64,000 bases of DNA from Denitrobaculum sp965232285 (GCA_965232285.1 CBDDPL010000004.1:4030001-4094000); one strand, 5' to 3'; shown: positions 7,598-16,218, counted from the stretch's first letter. The notes: generated from the sequence alone by a model not told the origin. Numbers and translations are program-made.

Positions 7598-8980
7598 TCA
7601 ATATGCGTAAGTCTCGAACAGAGGGTCGATCTGGCCACCCCACTCGCCGTGGAACTGGGCCAATTGCTCGTCCGCCGGGGTCTTGCCGCTTTCCACAGTG
7701 TGCTTGAGGGACGCCAGGAACGGCGTTTCGTCCAGGAAGCTGCTGTCGAGGCGTTTACGATTGCGCAGCCCCTGCTCCGCCAGTTCGACCATCCGGCGGG
7801 CCAGTTCCTGCACCGTCGCGCCACGGAAGGGCGTCGCCAAGGCGCGCCGCGGAACCTCGGCCCGCAGGTAATCGTGCTCCTCCATGGTCCAGTCCTTGAC
7901 CATGTCCCAGGCCGCATCGAGGGTCTCCTGGTCATAGAGCAAGCCGACCCAGAGCGCCGGCAGGCCGCAGAGCGAGCGCCAGGGGCCGCCGTCGGCACCG
8001 CGCATCTCGATGAACTTCTTCAGCCGGACTTCGGGAAAAAGCGTGGTCAGATGATCCGCCCAATCGCCCATGGTCGGCAGTTCCCCCGGACGTCCCGGCA
8101 GCTTGCCTTCCATGAAATCGCGGAAAGACTGACCGCTGACATCCACGTAGGTGCCGTCGCGATAGATGAAGTACATGGGAACATCGAGCACGTAGTCGAC
8201 GTAGCGCTCGAAGCTCATGCCGTCTTCGAACACGAAGCTCGGGACGCCACAGCGGTCCGGGTCCGTATCGGTCCAGATGTGGCTGCGGTAGCTGAGGAAG
8301 CCGTTCGGCTTGCCTTCCGTGAAGGGCGAATTGGCGAAGAGTGCGGTCGCAACCGGCTGTAACGCCAGGCTGGTCCGGAACTTCTTGACCATGTCCGCTT
8401 CGGACTCGAAGTCCAAATTGACCTGCACCGTGCAGGTCCGCAGCATCATGTCCAGGCCCAGGCTGCCTTTCGTCGGCATATAGGCGCCCATGATCTTGTA
8501 GCGGCCCTTGGGCATCCAGCTAATGTCGCTGCGCCCCCACTTAGGCTGGAACCCGACCCCAAGCATGTGGACACCCAGCGGTTCCGCCACATCCTTCACC
8601 TGCGCCAGGTGGGTATGCACCTCGTCGCAGGTTTGATGGATATTCTCCAAAGGCGCGCCGGAGAGTTCGAACTGCCCGCCCGGCTCCAGGGTGATGTTGC
8701 AGCCGTCCTTTTTCAACGCGACCGGATTGTTGCCCTCATAGAGCTTCTGCCAGCCGAATTTGTCGCTGAGACCCTCGAGCAGCGCGCGAATGCCGGCCTC
8801 ACCCTCATAGGGCAAGGGGCGGAGATCATCGATCCGATAGGCGAACTTCTCATGTTCCGTGCCGATCCGCCATTCGCTGCGCGGTTTACAGCCCGCGGCG
8901 AGGTAATCGACAAGCTGATCCTTGCCGGTGATCGGAGGATTATCGGCGCCGGTGGCGACGGATTCGGGTTGCGCGGACAT
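7598..8980 (-). CDS. gshA: Glutamate-cysteine ligase (plant/alphaproteobacterial type)
   Basis: Catalyses the first step of glutathione synthesis, ATP-dependent joining of glutamate and cysteine. The 460-residue product matches the class shared by Alphaproteobacteria and plants: SEWRIGTEHEKFAYR near residue 40, EPGGQFELSG near 117, and SFRDFMEGKLPG near 280. It lies downstream of rsmE on the same strand with a 75-bp gap. Confidence 0.95.
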   Translation of the reverse strand: MSAQPESVATGADNPPITGKDQLVDYLAAGCKPRSEWRIGTEHEKFAYRIDDLRPLPYEGEAGIRALLEGLSDKFGWQKLYEGNNPVALKKDGCNITLEPGGQFELSGAPLENIHQTCDEVHTHLAQVKDVAEPLGVHMLGVGFQPKWGRSDISWMPKGRYKIMGAYMPTKGSLGLDMMLRTCTVQVNLDFESEADMVKKFRTSLALQPVATALFANSPFTEGKPNGFLSYRSHIWTDTDPDRCGVPSFVFEDGMSFERYVDYVLDVPMYFIYRDGTYVDVSGQSFRDFMEGKLPGRPGELPTMGDWADHLTTLFPEVRLKKFIEMRGADGGPWRSLCGLPALWVGLLYDQETLDAAWDMVKDWTMEEHDYLRAEVPRRALATPFRGATVQELARRMVELAEQGLRNRKRLDSSFLDETPFLASLKHTVESGKTPADEQLAQFHGEWGGQIDPLFETYAY

Positions 8981-9055
8981 TAACTTCCCCAGCAGGTGTC
9001 TCGATTCGCGATCTTCCCGCGAAGCGGCACCACAGTGTTACGCTTGAGCCGCCGG

Positions 9056-9838
9056 TCAAGCATCCATCCTGTTTGGCGGCCGTTGATCCCAATCGCCTAG
9101 CACGGACTGCCAACAGGACAGCGCCGCCACGGCAGCAGTATCGGCTCTCAGGACACGGGGTCCGAGACCGACAGGCGTAACAAAGGGCAGTTTCGTCAAG
9201 GCGTCAAGTTCACCTTTAGTAAAGCCGCCTTCCGGACCGGTCATAACCGCCCAGGGCGCCCCGCCCGCATCGGCGTCCGCTTCACGAATCGCGCGCAGAA
9301 CCGCGTCGATCGGTTGTGCCATACCGGATTCAGCACAGACCAGCAGTCGCCGCCCCTCCGGCCAGGCCTCGATCAATTCATTGAGAGACAGAACCTCCCG
9401 CACCTCCGGCAGCGTCAGGCGTTCGCATTGCTCAGCAGCCTCCCGCGCGTTGGCCGCGAGACGCTCTCTATTGACCCGGGAAACATCGGTGTAGCCGGTA
9501 AAGACCGGTTGCAACAGCGAACAGCCCAGCTCAACCGCCTTTTCGGCCACGAAATCAAGGCGGGCGCGCTTGATCGGTGCGAAAACCAGCCAGAGATCCG
9601 GCTCCGGCTGCGGCAGGCGGCGCAATTCCTGCACCTCCAGAGAGCACCAGCCCTTGCCGATGCCGTCGATCCTCGCCGACCACTCACCGTCATCGCCGTT
9701 GAAAACGGCCAGGACTGCGCCGGGCTTCAAGCGCAGGACCGAACGGAGAAAGTGCGCCCCGGCATGATCCAGTCCTACGACGGCGCCTCTCTCCAGATGG
9801 GCCTCCACATGCAGTCTTGTCGCGATTTTCTCAGTCAT
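9056..9838 (-). CDS. rsmE: 16S rRNA (uracil-1498-N3)-methyltransferase
   Basis: RsmE methylates U1498 of 16S rRNA using SAM. The product (260 residues) has an N-terminal PUA-like domain (RLHVEAHLERG, HFLRSVLRLKPG) and a C-terminal SPOUT knot with the signature TGPEGGFTKGE and the end motif LGPRVLRADTAAVAAL. I take the ATG at 9838 (MTEKIATRLH); a longer frame from 9892 adds an unconserved basic stretch. It is divergent from ubiA, with about 80 bp between. Confidence 0.94.
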   Translation of the reverse strand: MTEKIATRLHVEAHLERGAVVGLDHAGAHFLRSVLRLKPGAVLAVFNGDDGEWSARIDGIGKGWCSLEVQELRRLPQPEPDLWLVFAPIKRARLDFVAEKAVELGCSLLQPVFTGYTDVSRVNRERLAANAREAAEQCERLTLPEVREVLSLNELIEAWPEGRRLLVCAESGMAQPIDAVLRAIREADADAGGAPWAVMTGPEGGFTKGELDALTKLPFVTPVGLGPRVLRADTAAVAALSCWQSVLGDWDQRPPNRMDA

Positions 9839-9921
9839 GGCCCTAGCGGTGCTGCGGCGGGCTTTTCGTCCGCCCGTAACAGGAGTAAACATAAGTCATC
9901 AGCAGCCGGGAAAACGCAACG

Positions 9922-10854
9922 GTGAATGACACGATCCTCAAAAGCGATATCGTCCGCGACCACTGGAGCCTGCGTCTGACTCCAAAGTCGTTCTGGCCTT
10001 ACATGAAGCTCGCCCGCTTCGATCGACCGATCGGAGTCTGGCTTTTGCTCTTTCCCTGCTGGTGGAGCCTGTCGCTGGCGAGCTACGCCGCGCCGACACA
10101 GGGTCTGGACTGGAACTTCGCCTGGCTGGTGCTGCTCTTCGCGATCGGCGCTCTGGTCATGCGTGGTGCGGGCTGCACCTACAACGACATCGTGGACCGG
10201 GATTTCGACGCCAAGGTATCCCGCACGAGCGACCGGCCGATTCCCAGCGGTCAGGTCACCGCACGCCAGGCGACCGCATTTCTCGGCCTGCTCCTGCTGA
10301 TCGGCCTGGGTGTCCTGCTGCAGCTCAATCTCTATGCCATTCTGGTCGGCGTCGCCTCCCTGGCACTGGTCTTCACCTACCCCTTCATGAAGCGGATCAC
10401 CTACTGGCCTCAGGCCTGGCTGGGCATCACCTTTAACTGGGGCGCGCTGGTGGGCTGGACTGCGATCCAGGGCAGCCTCGACTGGCCGCCGGTGATCCTC
10501 TATATCGCCGGAATGGCCTGGACTCTGGGGTACGACACGATCTACGCCCATCAGGATAAGGAAGACGACGCCCTGATCGGCGTGAAGTCGACAGCCCTGA
10601 AGTTCGGCGCGGCCACCAAGCCCTGGCTCTGGTTCTTCTACGCGGTCACGGCTCTTTTGCTGGCGGTCACCGGCGCCAGCCTGGCCCTGCCCTGGCCCTT
10701 CTGGCTTGCCCTTGCGGCAGTCACGGCGCATTTCTGCTGGCAGATCATCACTCTGGATATCGACGATCCGCAGGACTGTCTCGCCAAGTTCAAGTCTAAC
10801 CGGAATGTGGGCTGGATCTTCTTTGCCGGTCTGCTGGCCAGCAATCTTCTCTAA
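9922..10854 (+). CDS. ubiA: 4-hydroxybenzoate polyprenyltransferase
   Basis: UbiA attaches the polyprenyl tail to 4-hydroxybenzoate in ubiquinone synthesis. The 310-residue membrane protein has both Asp-rich sites: NDIVDRDFDAKV (N88, D92, D96) followed by TSDRPIPSG, and GYDTIYAHQDKEDD near residue 203. About eight helices are visible. The start is a GTG (encoding MNDTILKSD); no good ATG is available. A ubiD-family gene for the next ring modification lies at 16253. Confidence 0.95.
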   Translation: MNDTILKSDIVRDHWSLRLTPKSFWPYMKLARFDRPIGVWLLLFPCWWSLSLASYAAPTQGLDWNFAWLVLLFAIGALVMRGAGCTYNDIVDRDFDAKVSRTSDRPIPSGQVTARQATAFLGLLLLIGLGVLLQLNLYAILVGVASLALVFTYPFMKRITYWPQAWLGITFNWGALVGWTAIQGSLDWPPVILYIAGMAWTLGYDTIYAHQDKEDDALIGVKSTALKFGAATKPWLWFFYAVTALLLAVTGASLALPWPFWLALAAVTAHFCWQIITLDIDDPQDCLAKFKSNRNVGWIFFAGLLASNLL

Positions 10855-10865
10855 ACACGCAACTT

Positions 10866-10927
10866 CCTCCAGACCAGCAAACTCCTCCAGACCAGCAAAC
10901 TCCTCCAGACCAGCAAACTCCTCCAGA
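10866..10927 (+). repeat. 18-bp tandem repeat (3.4 copies) between ubiA and the next gene
   Basis: Three exact head-to-tail copies of CCTCCAGACCAGCAAACT plus the first 8 bp of a fourth, ending 6 bp before the following ATG. The unit length is a multiple of three and the frame is open into the downstream gene, but no start codon precedes it after the ubiA stop, so it is probably untranslated. Confidence 0.9.
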
Positions 10928-10933
10928 GACGTC

Positions 10934-11602
10934 ATGCTTCCAGACCTGACCCGCGAGACACGTTTCGTGCGCGAAAACACCGCCCTGCTGACCGCGCCTC
11001 TGGTCCCGGAGATCCGGTTGCATCTTGCCAGCGAGATCTCACCCATATGGCAGGCGACGGAGGAAGAACTGGCCGAAAAGAACCTGCCGCCGCCCTTCTG
11101 GGCCTTCGCCTGGGCCGGCGGGCAGGCGCTGACCCGCTACCTGCTCGACCATCCGGAGGAAGTCGCCGGCAAGCGGGTGCTGGACTTTGCCTCCGGTTCC
11201 GGCCTGCAGGCCATCGCCGCCGCCCGCGCGGGTGCGGCCGCTGTCGAAGCCGTCGAGATCGACCGCTTCGCGATCGCCGCACTGCTGCTGAACGCCGCGG
11301 AGAACGACGTCGAAATCGAGGTCGCGCTGGAGGACTACGTGGGGCGCGCGAATGCCGGCTGGGATGTGGTTCTGGCGGGTGACGTCTGCTACGAAGCGCC
11401 CATGGCCGAACGCGTGATCGACTGGCTCAGATCCCTGGCCGCCGGCGGCGCGCAGGTTTTCATGGGCGACCCCGGCCGCAGTTATCTGCCGAAAAGCGGG
11501 CTGGAACGGGTGATTTCCTACGCCGTGAAGACGACGCGGGAACTCGAGGATACCGACGTGCGAAATGCCATCGTCTGGCAGGTATCAGGCAAGGCGGCCT
11601 AG
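10934..11602 (+). CDS. Class I methyltransferase, ETF-beta lysine methyltransferase-like
   Basis: A 222-residue SAM-dependent methyltransferase: FWAFAWAGGQALTRYLLD, then motif I VLDFASGSGLQAIAAARAG, an acidic loop (EIDRFAIAA), and the post-II motif DVCYE, which fits the (D/E)xx(Y/F) signature of protein-lysine methyltransferases of the METTL20/EtfB group. Bacterial homologues modify the beta subunit of electron-transfer flavoprotein; that target is inferred here. The ATG at 10934 follows the 18-bp repeat. An L11-methyltransferase-like annotation is the alternative. Confidence 0.7.
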   Translation: MLPDLTRETRFVRENTALLTAPLVPEIRLHLASEISPIWQATEEELAEKNLPPPFWAFAWAGGQALTRYLLDHPEEVAGKRVLDFASGSGLQAIAAARAGAAAVEAVEIDRFAIAALLLNAAENDVEIEVALEDYVGRANAGWDVVLAGDVCYEAPMAERVIDWLRSLAAGGAQVFMGDPGRSYLPKSGLERVISYAVKTTRELEDTDVRNAIVWQVSGKAA

Positions 11603-11614
11603 CACCATCAAGTA

Positions 11615-11641
11615 CCAAGGGGACGAACAAAGCCCCCTTGG
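11615..11641. terminator. Bidirectional hairpin between convergent genes
   Basis: CCAAGGGG at 11615-11622 pairs with CCCCTTGG at 11634-11641 across an 11-nt loop, exactly between the methyltransferase stop (11602) and the speE stop (11649). The T-tract is poor, so it may be a weak terminator or an extragenic palindrome. Confidence 0.5.
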
Positions 11642-11648
11642 CATGAGA

Positions 11649-12497
11649 TCAGCGGATCAGCTCGGAGACGTAGGGCGGCAGGGCGAAGGCGCCCTGGTGC
11701 ACCTCGGGCGTATAGTAGCGCGTCTCGACCGGCTCTGCCTCGAAGCGCGCCTTGAGCTCCGCCAGCGCCGTCTGGCGCAGGTCCGTATTGTCGGTCGCCC
11801 AGCCGAAGGCCATGGGACCGCCGACATAGGTCGGAATGGTCGCCAGATAGCAGGTCGCGTCCTTGAACAGCCCCCGGAAAAAGGAGACCGACGAAGTCAG
11901 TTCCTCACCCTGCATGAAGGGCACGCCATTCTGGGTCACCAGAATCCCGCCCTCGGTCAGGCAATTCCGGCAGTCCCGGTAGAAGGTCTCCGTAAAGAGC
12001 ACCGCGCCGGGCCCGATGGGATCGGTGGAATCGATGATCACCAGATCGTAGCGCTCTTCGCAGTTCGCGACGAAATCCCGGCCGTCCGCGATGACGAGGT
12101 CGGTTCTCGGGTCCTCGAAGGCGCCGTTGGAAATCGACGGAAGATGCGTGGTGCAGAGATCGACGACACTGCGGTCGATCTCCACCATGGTCACCTTCTC
12201 CACGGAAGGATGCTTGAGCGCCTCTTCCAGCATACCGCCATCGCCGCCGCCAATGATCAGGACCTTCCGGACCGCGCCATGGGCATAGATCGGCAGATGG
12301 GTCAGCATCTCGTGGTAAATGAACTCGTCCTTTTCCGTCGTCTGCATGACGCCGTCGAGCGCCATGGCCCGGCCAAAGGTCTCGTTCTCGAAGATGACGA
12401 GATGCTGATGCTCGGTCTTGCTGTCGAAGAGAACCCTGTCGATCTTCAGTTTGATGTGGAGATCTTCATGCAGGGTTTCCTCAACCCAGTCGCTCAT
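11649..12497 (-). CDS. speE: Spermidine synthase
   Basis: Transfers the aminopropyl group of decarboxylated SAM to putrescine. The 282-residue product has the family signature: MALDGVMQTTEKDEFIYHEML near residue 45, the SAM-type loop VLIIGGGDGGMLEE near 80, and the acidic catalytic region IDSTDPIGPG near 153. The ATG overlaps the speD stop as ATGA, so the two are translationally coupled and supply both substrates of one pathway. Confidence 0.96.
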   Translation of the reverse strand: MSDWVEETLHEDLHIKLKIDRVLFDSKTEHQHLVIFENETFGRAMALDGVMQTTEKDEFIYHEMLTHLPIYAHGAVRKVLIIGGGDGGMLEEALKHPSVEKVTMVEIDRSVVDLCTTHLPSISNGAFEDPRTDLVIADGRDFVANCEERYDLVIIDSTDPIGPGAVLFTETFYRDCRNCLTEGGILVTQNGVPFMQGEELTSSVSFFRGLFKDATCYLATIPTYVGGPMAFGWATDNTDLRQTALAELKARFEAEPVETRYYTPEVHQGAFALPPYVSELIR

Positions 12498-13000
12498 ACC
12501 TCGCGGCCCCGGCGGTGCTCTTCCACCTTGACCCGGTCCGGCCGGAAGGCCTTGCGCAGCACGTCGATCGCCTTGTGGGGCTGCGCGTCGCCGCACATGA
12601 AGACATCCAGCGCGGCATAGCCGCATTCCGGCCAACTGTGGATGCTGATGTGCGATTCCGCCAGCACTGCGACACCCGACACGCCGCCGTTGGGCGTGAA
12701 GTGGTGCAGGTGGATATGCAGCAAAGTCGCACCCGCCGCCGTCACGCACTCGCGCAGGGTCTCTTCCACGTACTCGAGATCGTCAAGCCGCTCGGCCTGC
12801 ATCAGATCGACGATAAGGTGGGTCCCCGCGAAGCGTTCGCCGTCGCGCTCGATGAAGAAATCCTTCCGGTCTTCACCGTTAAAATGGGCGTGCGTTTCAG
12901 GCGATGCCTGGCACTCGAAAGTTGAATCTTCCGTTTGGGTGGTGCTTGAAACGTCATCCAAGTCCATCCCCAATTGGAAGAGGGCGTGTACGTTGGACAT
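12494..13000 (-). CDS. speD: S-adenosylmethionine decarboxylase proenzyme
   Basis: Makes decarboxylated SAM for SpeE. The 168-residue proenzyme has the self-cleavage site ESHISIHSWPE: S116 becomes the pyruvoyl group, with catalytic H121 and C136 at the spacing seen in the class 1b enzyme of Thermotoga (63, 68, 83). The first 45 residues form an extension compared with short class 1b enzymes. I chose the ATG at 13000 (MSNVHALFQLG) because it has GGAGG 7 nt upstream; a longer frame would start upstream of the predicted promoter's -10. Confidence 0.95.
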   Translation of the reverse strand: MSNVHALFQLGMDLDDVSSTTQTEDSTFECQASPETHAHFNGEDRKDFFIERDGERFAGTHLIVDLMQAERLDDLEYVEETLRECVTAAGATLLHIHLHHFTPNGGVSGVAVLAESHISIHSWPECGYAALDVFMCGDAQPHKAIDVLRKAFRPDRVKVEEHRRGREV

Positions 13001-13051
13001 AGTCCGTCCTCCCCAACCAGTAGATGACCCGGTCAATGCCAGGAAGCGGCG

Positions 13052-13080
13052 GATATAGAGAGAGCCATGTCGAAATGCAA
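13052..13080 (-). promoter_or_regulatory. Sigma-70-like promoter of speD-speE
   Basis: On the minus strand: TTGCAT, 17-bp spacer, TATATC. Transcription would begin near 13045, giving a leader of about 45 nt with a GGAGG ribosome-binding site before the speD ATG. The placement agrees with the chosen start. Confidence 0.5.
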
Positions 13081-13214
13081 TCAAATTCTTTGAGGCCTCT
13101 CCGGCCGCCAGAGCATAGCAGCTATGAGAAAGGACGAGATTCGCCGGATTTGCGCCAGTTCGCTGGTTAATTCAGCTAGGCCGGCTCCTCAAAAAAGTTT
13201 TGACCCTCTGGTCA

Positions 13215-14072
13215 TCACGCGAGCGAAGCCGGTGTTACGGCGGGATCGAGCTGTTGAAAATGCGGCGCCTCAAGCGCAACCGCGTCTGCCCGCAGTGTGC
13301 TGATCACCTCCCGCCGCACCGCAGAATCGGCAATCACCAGCAGAATGAAATCGTCCAGCGCCAGGTCGGGCTGCAGGCGGCGGCGCACCGCCTCCAGCGC
13401 CTCAAGCTGGCTCAGGGCCGGGAAGCGGCGTTTCGCAGCAGGTATCGCCGCCAAAGCCGCCGGCTGATCCTCGACGCGCAGGCAACCGGCAGAGCTCAGA
13501 TACACGAAAACACTGTCGAGCGACGGCAGAGGGTCGGCGGGCTGCTCCAGACGCACACCCTGCAGACGCCCGAAACGATAGATCTCGGCCCCCAGTTCCG
13601 TTTCATGCATGCGCCGAAGCTGGCCTTCGTTCAGCCAGGTGACGAAGATCTCGACGGCAGCGCCAGGCGCGTGCTGCAGATTGGCCGCCACGGCACCGTA
13701 ACGGGTCATGTGGGCGGAGTAGACCACTTCGTAGTCATGCAGGCGGGCCAACGTCACCGGAATGTCGTCCGGAAAGACCGCGTCGATGCTTCTAGCGGCG
13801 GCCTCGGGCTGACAGGTCTCGGGCCGATAGGTCTCGGGCCGACGGGCCTCTTGCGGAGGGCCGTACTTACGGGTCAGTTGTGCGGGCGCACGGTTGGAAC
13901 CATGCGCAATAACGGGAAAGCGGCCCTGAAAGCTGCCGGCCGGCCAAACGGCGGGCGCGGAGACATCACTTTCCCCCTGTCGGAACAGGTAAGACGACGC
14001 GGGCGCCTCGTAGGGATAACCCTTGGCGAGCGCCAGCCGCTCCGCCTCGCCGCTTGGGAGGGGCCAGGGCAA
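13215..14072 (-). CDS. Conserved protein of unknown function
   Basis: A 285-residue soluble-looking protein I do not recognise with certainty. Near residue 52 it has FPVIAHGSNRAPAQL, loosely like the YGSN motif that opens gamma-glutamylcyclotransferase-like folds, then IPVTLARLHDYEVVYSAHMT and VFVTWLNEGQL-like segments, which could support that fold. That is a weak inference. A triplicated five-residue unit (RPETY-RPETC-QPEAA) sits near residues 77-91. The start is probably TTG 14072, with no clear ribosome-binding site; it lies 15 bp after the DUF4170 gene, suggesting coupling. Confidence 0.6.
   Translation of the reverse strand: MPWPLPSGEAERLALAKGYPYEAPASSYLFRQGESDVSAPAVWPAGSFQGRFPVIAHGSNRAPAQLTRKYGPPQEARRPETYRPETCQPEAAARSIDAVFPDDIPVTLARLHDYEVVYSAHMTRYGAVAANLQHAPGAAVEIFVTWLNEGQLRRMHETELGAEIYRFGRLQGVRLEQPADPLPSLDSVFVYLSSAGCLRVEDQPAALAAIPAAKRRFPALSQLEALEAVRRRLQPDLALDDFILLVIADSAVRREVISTLRADAVALEAPHFQQLDPAVTPASLA
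13803..13847 (-). repeat. 15-bp in-frame tandem triplication
   Basis: Three consecutive imperfect copies of a 15-bp unit (CTCGGGCCGATAGGT type on the plus strand) inside the preceding gene. On the coding strand it encodes R-P-E-T-x five-residue repeats, probably a surface loop. Confidence 0.8.
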
Positions 14073-14087
14073 ATCAGGATCGGATGA

Positions 14088-14300
14088 TCAGTCGGTGCAA
14101 GGCGGCGGCGCATCCAGGTCGATGCGCTCGATGCGATAGCGCGTCGCGCAGTCATCGACCGTCATCCAGGCATGCTTCGCCCACTCTTCCTTCGCCGCTT
14201 CGTAGTTCCCGAAGGGCCCGATCCATTTTTCATCGCCGCCGACGGACTCCTGAAACCGGGTATCGGCGTATTCACCACCAACTACGTAAAATTGCGCCAT
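14088..14300 (-). CDS. DUF4170 domain small protein
   Basis: A 70-residue protein starting MAQFYVVGGEYADTRF, with a central GPFGNYEAAKEEWAKHAW and ending RYRIERIDLD. This matches DUF4170, a short alphaproteobacterial domain of unknown function with a small alpha-beta layout. GAGAAGAGAG precedes the ATG. It is upstream of and possibly coupled to the uncharacterised gene at 13215-14072. Confidence 0.75.
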   Translation of the reverse strand: MAQFYVVGGEYADTRFQESVGGDEKWIGPFGNYEAAKEEWAKHAWMTVDDCATRYRIERIDLDAPPPCTD

Positions 14301-14791
14301 CTCTCTTCTCAGACGTTGCTTCGCCTATGTGGTCCGGCTGTTGCGGCTCGAAAAAGCCGTCTCTCACCGTAACCTCCGTGAATCCTATTCCAATTCACAT
14401 ATTTGTAATAGTGACAAATAAACCCTTCATGAACCTTTCTGACTTGAAAAAAAAACATACCTCGATTATTGCTACGCCTCGTAGCCTGCCGCCTTAGCGC
14501 TTGAATCTTCCGATCCTGGTAATTCCTTCAAAATAAAGGCCTTTTCAGGCAGCGCGCGGAACCTGCGCAAAATTCACAGAGCAAATACTGAATGCCCAGT
14601 GACAGGCTCCCACCCTCTTATGGCGTTTTAAAGGCGCAAATCAGGCCGATTCTGGGCGAAAATCCTTTGACTACAAAGGCTTTTCCGCAGGAGTCGTTCC
14701 CGGTAATATCCGCAGATTCGGTCGCAAGCCTGCGGCGCGGGTGTGATTACTCACAGGCCTAAATTGCAGGCCGGAACCGGAAAGAGTGCTT
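14301..14791. other. Long divergent intergenic region before the SPFH gene
   Basis: A 491-bp AT-enriched gap between the DUF4170 gene (minus) and the SPFH gene (plus), including a run of nine A at 14447-14455. On the minus strand a GTG at 14367 has GGAGG 5 nt upstream and opens a 27-codon frame running into the DUF4170 start, a possible upstream ORF. A small hairpin (CCTTTG/CAAAGG, 14664-14679) followed by CTTTT lies nearer the SPFH gene. No larger gene is apparent. Confidence 0.5.
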
Positions 14792-15778
14792 ATGCCGTTT
14801 GAAATTTCGGCCTTTTCGATCTTCGTCATCGTTGTCGTCGTCTTCGCCCTCATCCTCATCTTCATGGGGATCAAGGCGGTCCCGCAGGGCATGGAGTATA
14901 CGGTCGAACGCTTCGGACGCTACACCAAGACCCTGACTCCCGGGCTCAACCTGATCGTGCCCGTGATCGATAAGGTCGGGGCCGAGATGAACATGATGGA
15001 AACCGTCATGGACGTCCCCTCGCAGGAGGTGATCACCAAGGACAATGCGTCGGTCCAAGTCGACGGCGTCGTCTTTTATCAGGTGCTCGATGCAGCCCGC
15101 GCCGCCTACGAAGTCCGGAATCTCGAGCGCGCGATCCTAAATCTGACCATGACCAACGTCAGGACCGTGATGGGCTCCATGGATCTCGACGAACTGCTGT
15201 CCAAGCGGGACAAGATCAACGCCGAGCTTCTGACCGTGGTCGACGATGCCACCGAACCCTGGGGCGTCAAGGTCACGCGCATCGAAATCAAGGACATCAC
15301 CCCGCCCTCGGACCTGGTTGAATCCATGGCCCGCCAGATGAAGGCGGAACGCGAGAAGCGCGCCACGATCCTGGAGGCGGAAGGTGAACGCCAGGGACAG
15401 ATCCTGAAGGCCGAAGGCGCGAAACAAGCCGTGGTGCTGGAAGCCGAAGGCCGGCGGGAAGCAGCCTTCAAGGACGCCGAGGCGCGCGAGCGCGAAGCCG
15501 AAGCCGAAGCCAAGGCAACCACCATGGTCTCCTCCGCCATCGCCGAGGGCGACGTCAACGCCATCAACTACTTCGTCGCGCAGAAATATGTCGATGCGCT
15601 GGGCCAGTTTGCAAACTCCCCCAACCAGAAGACCTTCTTCCTGCCTGTCGAAGCCTCCGGCGTGATCGGCGCCATCGGCGGCATCGCGGAAATAGCGAAG
15701 GATTCCCTCGCTGAACGGGAAGCCAAACGCGAAGAGCGCCGACGCGGCCCCTGGGACAATGCGGACGACGGGGAATGA
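14792..15778 (+). CDS. SPFH/stomatin-like membrane protein (QmcA/paraslipin type)
   Basis: A 328-residue member of the SPFH (band 7) family: one N-terminal membrane helix (about residues 4-26), KAVPQGMEYTVERFGRYTKTLTPG, an SPFH core, a long charged coiled coil rich in EAEG repeats (about 185-255), and a C-terminal VEASGVIGAIGGIAEI segment. Such proteins oligomerise at the membrane and are paired with NfeD proteins in quality control. The ATG at 14792 has GGAAAGAG upstream; a GTG at 14786 is in frame. It overlaps the next gene by 4 bp. Confidence 0.9.
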   Translation: MPFEISAFSIFVIVVVVFALILIFMGIKAVPQGMEYTVERFGRYTKTLTPGLNLIVPVIDKVGAEMNMMETVMDVPSQEVITKDNASVQVDGVVFYQVLDAARAAYEVRNLERAILNLTMTNVRTVMGSMDLDELLSKRDKINAELLTVVDDATEPWGVKVTRIEIKDITPPSDLVESMARQMKAEREKRATILEAEGERQGQILKAEGAKQAVVLEAEGRREAAFKDAEAREREAEAEAKATTMVSSAIAEGDVNAINYFVAQKYVDALGQFANSPNQKTFFLPVEASGVIGAIGGIAEIAKDSLAEREAKREERRRGPWDNADDGE

Positions 15779-16218
15779 GCGGTTTGGAGCAGATCGAATT
15801 CTGGCACTGGTGGATCGCAGCCATCGCCTTCGCCGCGATCGAGGTCTTCGCGCCCAGTGCCGCCTTTATCTGGATGGGCGCCTCCGCCGGCATTGTCGGC
15901 GCGGTGCTTTATTTCTTTCCCGAAACCGGCTGGCAATACCAGCTTTTGACCTTTGCCATCCTGTCGGTGGGCACGGTCGTGCTCTGGCGGGTCTACCGCA
16001 GCCGCAACCCGGCAATGGCCGGCGATCCCAATCTCAACCGGCGCGGCAATCAGTACATCGACCGCAGTTTTACGCTGGACAACGGGATCTCCAACGGGAA
16101 TGCAAAACTCACCATCGACGGCGTGATCTGGAAGATCCGCGGCGACGACCTTCCGGCCGGAAGCCGGGTCCGCGTCATCGCCGTCGAAGGCACTGTGCTC
16201 CTGGTCGAACCGGACTAG
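15775..16218 (+). CDS. NfeD family membrane protein
   Basis: A 147-residue protein with two or three N-terminal helices (about residues 12-70) and a C-terminal OB-fold (NAKLTIDGVIWKIRGDDLPAGSRVRVIAVEGTVL), the layout of short NfeD (YbbK) proteins, which partner SPFH proteins. Its ATG overlaps the SPFH stop (ATGA), consistent with an equimolar complex. Confidence 0.9.
   Translation: MSGLEQIEFWHWWIAAIAFAAIEVFAPSAAFIWMGASAGIVGAVLYFFPETGWQYQLLTFAILSVGTVVLWRVYRSRNPAMAGDPNLNRRGNQYIDRSFTLDNGISNGNAKLTIDGVIWKIRGDDLPAGSRVRVIAVEGTVLLVEPD

Noticed and set aside
9835..11046. Minus-strand frame with LEEFAG repeats
   Set aside because: The repeats are the reverse reading of the 18-bp array; the rest is antisense to ubiA.
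13001..13214. Riboswitch or speF-like RNA before speD
   Set aside because: The predicted leader is only about 45 nt, too short for a known SAM or polyamine element, and no matching stems were seen.
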